Shown here in pieces: positions 60,066-64,000 of a stretch of DNA of 64,000 bases; the stretch's first letter is position 1, and each line of letters starts with the position of its first letter. The position numbers were made by a program, and so were the translations under genes. Origin of the DNA: Fremontodendron californicum (Eukaryota > Streptophyta > Magnoliopsida > Malvales > Malvaceae); assembly GCA_030761205.1 (NCBI GenBank), contig JAULJL010000032.1, forward strand, positions 9,119,134 to 9,183,133, written 5' to 3'. The notes beneath the pieces were generated by a model, which was not told where the DNA came from, made no database searches, and saw only the letters and a list, made by a program, of their open reading frames with translations.

Positions 60066-62260
60066 ATGATCCAAAATTTATTAATCACAAAATTTTTCGT
60101 ATTTCCCGGTAGACCCGGTCAAATATTATTTTTTATTTTGAATATATTCGTATCATCCTTCTTTTTGGAAAAAGATGTTTCGTTCTTAATGATAATTGAT
60201 TATATCCTCCTTGGCAGACCCAGCAGAGAACTCATGAATTATTTTAACTCGTTGACATTGCCTCGTTTATTATTAAAAGGTGACTTTTGTATGCATTAAA
60301 ATTCATTTAAGTAAATATGAATATGCAAAACAAATGTTAACATTCAATATAAACAAAATAATATGATCACTAATTATCACTTAGCATTGATTGTTTCATG
60401 GCATAAAGATCTAATATGAACATTAAATATAGATAGCATAAATTAACAAGAGAAATCAACATGACATTAATTATCCAATAATCATGAAAATGGAAATAAC
60501 ATGAATAGCAATCATAGAGAGCATATTAATCTTTAAATAATATAATTAAGATCATGCTATAAACAATAGTTATTAAATAACATAAACCAATAATATGCAC
60601 CCAACAATTATTTAAAATTATTTTTCATGTATATTTTATGTATGGAATTACATAAATGGCATACGTCGAAAATTTTAACCGAACTCCCTGGCAAACCCGG
60701 CAAAGTTTGGAAGATATTCTTTCGTCTAACACATATGTAATTCCGAATAAAACAAAAACCGTACTTTAGGATTTTCTAAACACGTGGTTGAAGAATTTCC
60801 TTAGCTCCCTGGCAAAAATTAAGAAATAATTCTCGCCAAATATTTATGAAACCCGACAAAGCATGTTTTAATGAAGAATTTTGAAAAACACTTTTTTTAA
60901 AGTATGAAATGCATGAAAACGGTACCTTCACTGGAATGTGTTTCTCTTTTGAATACCTTTGAAGGTATCCTAATACCTTTGAAAAAAACTTAAATTGGAG
61001 TTAGAGAAAAACAGGATTTTTGGGCACGAATTTTGCTCGGATTAGAGAGAGTATTCGAATGCCCTTGATTGGCATCCGAATACCTCTAAGTTAACCTTAA
61101 TGCAATATTTTAAAACCAAAGAAAACAACTGATGCAATTTTTTTAAATAGAAGAGCTACTTGGCCGAAACCCCCTAGGACAAAGATACCCAAATTTTAAC
61201 TTGATTTTGAAGCTCATTTTAAATACTACCCGAAATTCGTTTTAACAAAACCTGTTTTTTTTTTTTTACCTTGAAGGACTAAAAAAGATTTTAGAAACAG
61301 CCCCCCTTTTGTATTCGGCTAGCCCCTTCTAATGTAGAAAAAAATCAAACTTTTGCTAGTTTTAAAACTTGTTTTAGCTACCTTAAAACGGTTTTATCAA
61401 AATTATTTTTTTAACCCTTAAGGATAACTCAAACAAATCTGAAATTTTAATCATAGGTTCAACCAAGGATGTATTATATGGGGTTAAAACAGTTTTTTAT
61501 TTGGACAAAAAATGCATTGATTTCATGTTGCCCGAAATCACCATATCCAACCTTTAAAACATTACTTTTTTCAACACTTTGAAAAACAAGATTTTGGCTA
61601 TGGACCATTAATTAATCCTAACCAAAATCATGCTGGAAATCATTTTAAAAATATGTTTTTAATGCAAACAAAGTGATTGGCTCAAGGTTAGCCTCTTGGA
61701 TGTTTAATCCGGCCTAATCATCACTTAGGAGAACCTAAGATCATCAAGTTCATAAACATTTTTCCAACAAGAAAAATAAATATGCAACATAAAGAATGTT
61801 CCACAATAGACCATATTCAGCAAGTATGCAAATGAAAATGACAATATATAAGCAAAAAACATAGATAAGCAACAAAACAAAGGTTGGCTCAAGGATGACT
61901 TCTTGGATGTTAATCCGGCCTAACCATCACTTGGATGAAACCAAGATCATCAAGTTTAAAAACCTTTTCATTTTAAGAAGAAAAAAAATAACATTAAATA
62001 ACCCAATAAACCACAAGCACCATGTATCAAAGAAGAAAGCATGAAAGAAAAAAAAAAAACCAAAGGCACCAAAGTTTCGGCCATGTTGAAAACCCAAGAG
62101 AAAAAAATGTTGTAAAACTTTATTCCTTTGAAAAAAAAAAAAAAAAAAGAAGAGGAAAAGAAAAGCTCTTTGAAAACCATTTTTCAAACCTTTTATTTTG
62201 AAGAAAAAAAAAGATGAAAATCACATTAAAAAAAAAAAAAGAAGAAGAACAAGAAGAAGA
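60066..62260 (-). mobile_element. Diverged Tat-like LTR fragment, inverted
   Basis: Begins ATGATCCAAAATTTATTAAT and corresponds to about 12140 onward of the inverted LTR: both share TAATGATAATTGAT and GAGAACTCATGAATTATTTT (60228; 12300). Further on it has a duplicated CTTGGATGTTAATCCGGCC / CACTT...CCAAGATCATCAAG block (61680, 61885), matching the twin block at ~14830 and ~14960 of the other LTR. It ends near 62260 in purine-rich sequence. LTR-C is inserted at its left edge. It belongs to a related subfamily with CATTCGAATG motifs. Confidence 0.65.
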
Positions 62261-64000
62261 ATTCCATTATTTTTAGTCCAATATCCTTTAAAGTTCAAAT
62301 AAAAACTAAATATATAAGTTCGATATATCTACTTATAGTATGATTAAAAAAAAATTGTACATTTTGATACTTCTAATTATTTTGCAACGATTATATACTT
62401 ATATATATTTTTAATTTTTATGATATTTAGTATTGAATATAACTGCAATTAATAATTATATAAGATTTTTTTTTTTTGTAAGTGTGCTAAAATAAATATA
62501 AAGTAACACTAAAAAAAATAATCATCAAAAATCGTTGGGATACGTTTAAAAAAATCATTATGAGGAAACAAGTTATATATAAAGCACACTAAACATTTAT
62601 AATTTTTTAAGAGTATTTTAAATTTTCAATAGTTTGTTTTTATATTTATAATTTTTTTTTTGTTTGGACATAATTAGAAATACTAAAATAATAATATTAG
62701 ATCTAATTATGTACACTGATTGACCAAATGTTCAATTAAAATGTTGAATACTAGACACTAAAAGAGCACCAATAGTTGATTTAACTTTAATAATTATTAC
62801 TTAAAAATTTTGAGAAATCATGATATATAAAAGCTAATTTATATAGTATTGATATAATTTTAATATTTGACATTAACATTAGATATAATCAATTAATTAT
62901 TTAAATTACTTTATTAAATTATTATAATATTACTTATTTTTTATATAATAAATAATTTAATCAATTTATAACTTTTAATTTAATTGTACATTTGTTATTT
63001 TAATTTGATATATGAATTTTTACTTTATTATTATAGGGATTTAAAAGTTATAACATCGGGTCTATATCGCATATAATAGAGTTAGATTTATATTTGGATG
63101 AGACTAGAGAAGATTATGAAAAGCAACTTGATGTTCTTGATTATTAGAAGAAAAATTAATTTTGATATCGCGTCATTCATTAATGGTCAAGGATATATTG
63201 AGTATTTTTATTTATAAGAGAAAACAATCTTTATATTTTAATTTATAAGACAATATTTTTATTTTCAAGTAAATTTAATTTTTTATATATTTGAAACACT
63301 TAGAGAAATATGATTTAAAGTTAATGTTGTTAATAATGTTATTATTGTTACACAAAACATAAAGTTGAATCATATGTTGAAATTATAATATCCTTTTTGT
63401 GTATTTAAATTAAAATTAAATTTTAAATATGGAATAAGTGTAATAATATATTATAAATTATTATTTTATAAAAAAAACAAATATTAAATTAATAAAATTA
63501 TTTGTTATTTTTCATGGTTAACTGTTGTAAAAATAATAAAGATAATACTAAAAAAATATTTGATATTATATTTAATGTATTTTAAATTAATTTTATTTTA
63601 TAATCTAATATAAAAATTCAGTATTAATTACTTTTATTGATGATACATTATTAATATAATTGTATAATAATTATAAATACAATTTCATAAAATAAATATA
63701 TTTATTTTTAAAAAATTTATCATTTATTTTTATTTTAAATAAAATCATATAATTATAGTTCGGGTTTTTTTGGTTATGAATTTTGTTTTTTACGGGTTTC
63801 GAATCGGATCGATCTCGGATTCGATTCGTACCGGATTTGGGTTTTTACAGGTTCGGATCCCAACGATTTCAGACTTTTTTGGGTTCAAAAATATTTTGAA
63901 TTCGAGTCTTTAATTTTTTAAATCAATTCAAATCAGATCAAATTCGATATCAAATCCGCTCATGTGAGTTATTGAGTTCGGGTCTGATTTGTGAGCTCTA
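62261..64000. other. AT-rich non-coding DNA
   Basis: Dominated by A/T tracts. 63750-64000 has a GGTTCGGAT/TCGATTCG-rich stretch (CGGATCGATCTCGG, CGGATTTGGGTTTT) of the kind seen at ends of plant DNA transposons or MITEs; no terminus visible before the window ends. No gene. Confidence 0.5.

Noticed and set aside
61927..62187. Phe/Leu-rich minus-strand frames
   Set aside because: Produced by A-rich tracts in the Tat-like LTR fragment; pure low complexity.
1..64000. tRNA, rRNA, snRNA genes or organelle-derived DNA
   Set aside because: I saw no cloverleaf-forming tRNA, conserved rRNA or recognisable chloroplast or mitochondrial block; the tRNA-like matches are retrotransposon primer-binding sites.

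Overview
This is an intergenic stretch of a eudicot plant nuclear genome. It is AT-rich and packed with nested, decayed LTR retrotransposons. Evidence for a plant: Tat/Ogre-like and Athila-like Ty3 gag sequences, a primer-binding site matching plant tRNA-Asp, Ty1/copia elements primed by initiator tRNA-Met, a plant-type hAT MITE, and intron-split fragments of plant genes (RPC5, a PEPPER-like KH protein). I see no intact host gene and cannot name the species.

Layout. (1) 1-11526: the right part of a Tat/Ogre-like element with two gag-derived reading frames, no pol, a polypurine tract and a truncated 4.6 kb LTR. (2) 11568-17475: a second, inverted LTR of the same family, forming with the first a giant inverted repeat; 17476-20795 is a third, partial inverted copy. 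(3) 20796-25493: a copia LTR 3' fragment, AT-rich DNA, and a solo copia LTR (22687-24953). (4) 25494-26187: a hAT-like MITE. (5) 26974-31540: a complete solo Tat-like LTR with a perfect 5-bp target duplication (AAAGT). (6) 31541-38325: the least repeat-dense part, with relics of host genes: a signal-peptide exon, a broken RPC5 gene, an ABC-transporter scrap and a KH-protein exon. (7) 38326-39705: satellite-like tandem repeats. (8) 39780-44236: an LTR scrap and a decayed copia gag-pol. (9) 44237-60065: an Athila-like cluster of three LTRs. Its complete gag-only element (45388-60065) is split by an 8.5 kb copia gag-only element (TR-GAG type) at 48890-57409, flanked by a perfect ATTAG duplication. 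(10) 60066-62260: a diverged inverted Tat-like LTR fragment; then AT-rich DNA to the end.

The main theme is that the three retrotransposon internal regions complete enough to judge (Tat-like, Athila-like, copia) all keep gag or gag remnants and lack pol. They look like non-autonomous derivatives that relied on enzymes supplied in trans. The Tat-like LTRs also carry a variable array of GTTGACTTTTT units (W-box cores), a ~159-bp tandem repeat and a conserved terminal hairpin. Boundaries, target duplications, PBS and PPT were read directly from the bases; family names and functions come from recognised protein motifs; identities are by-eye estimates.
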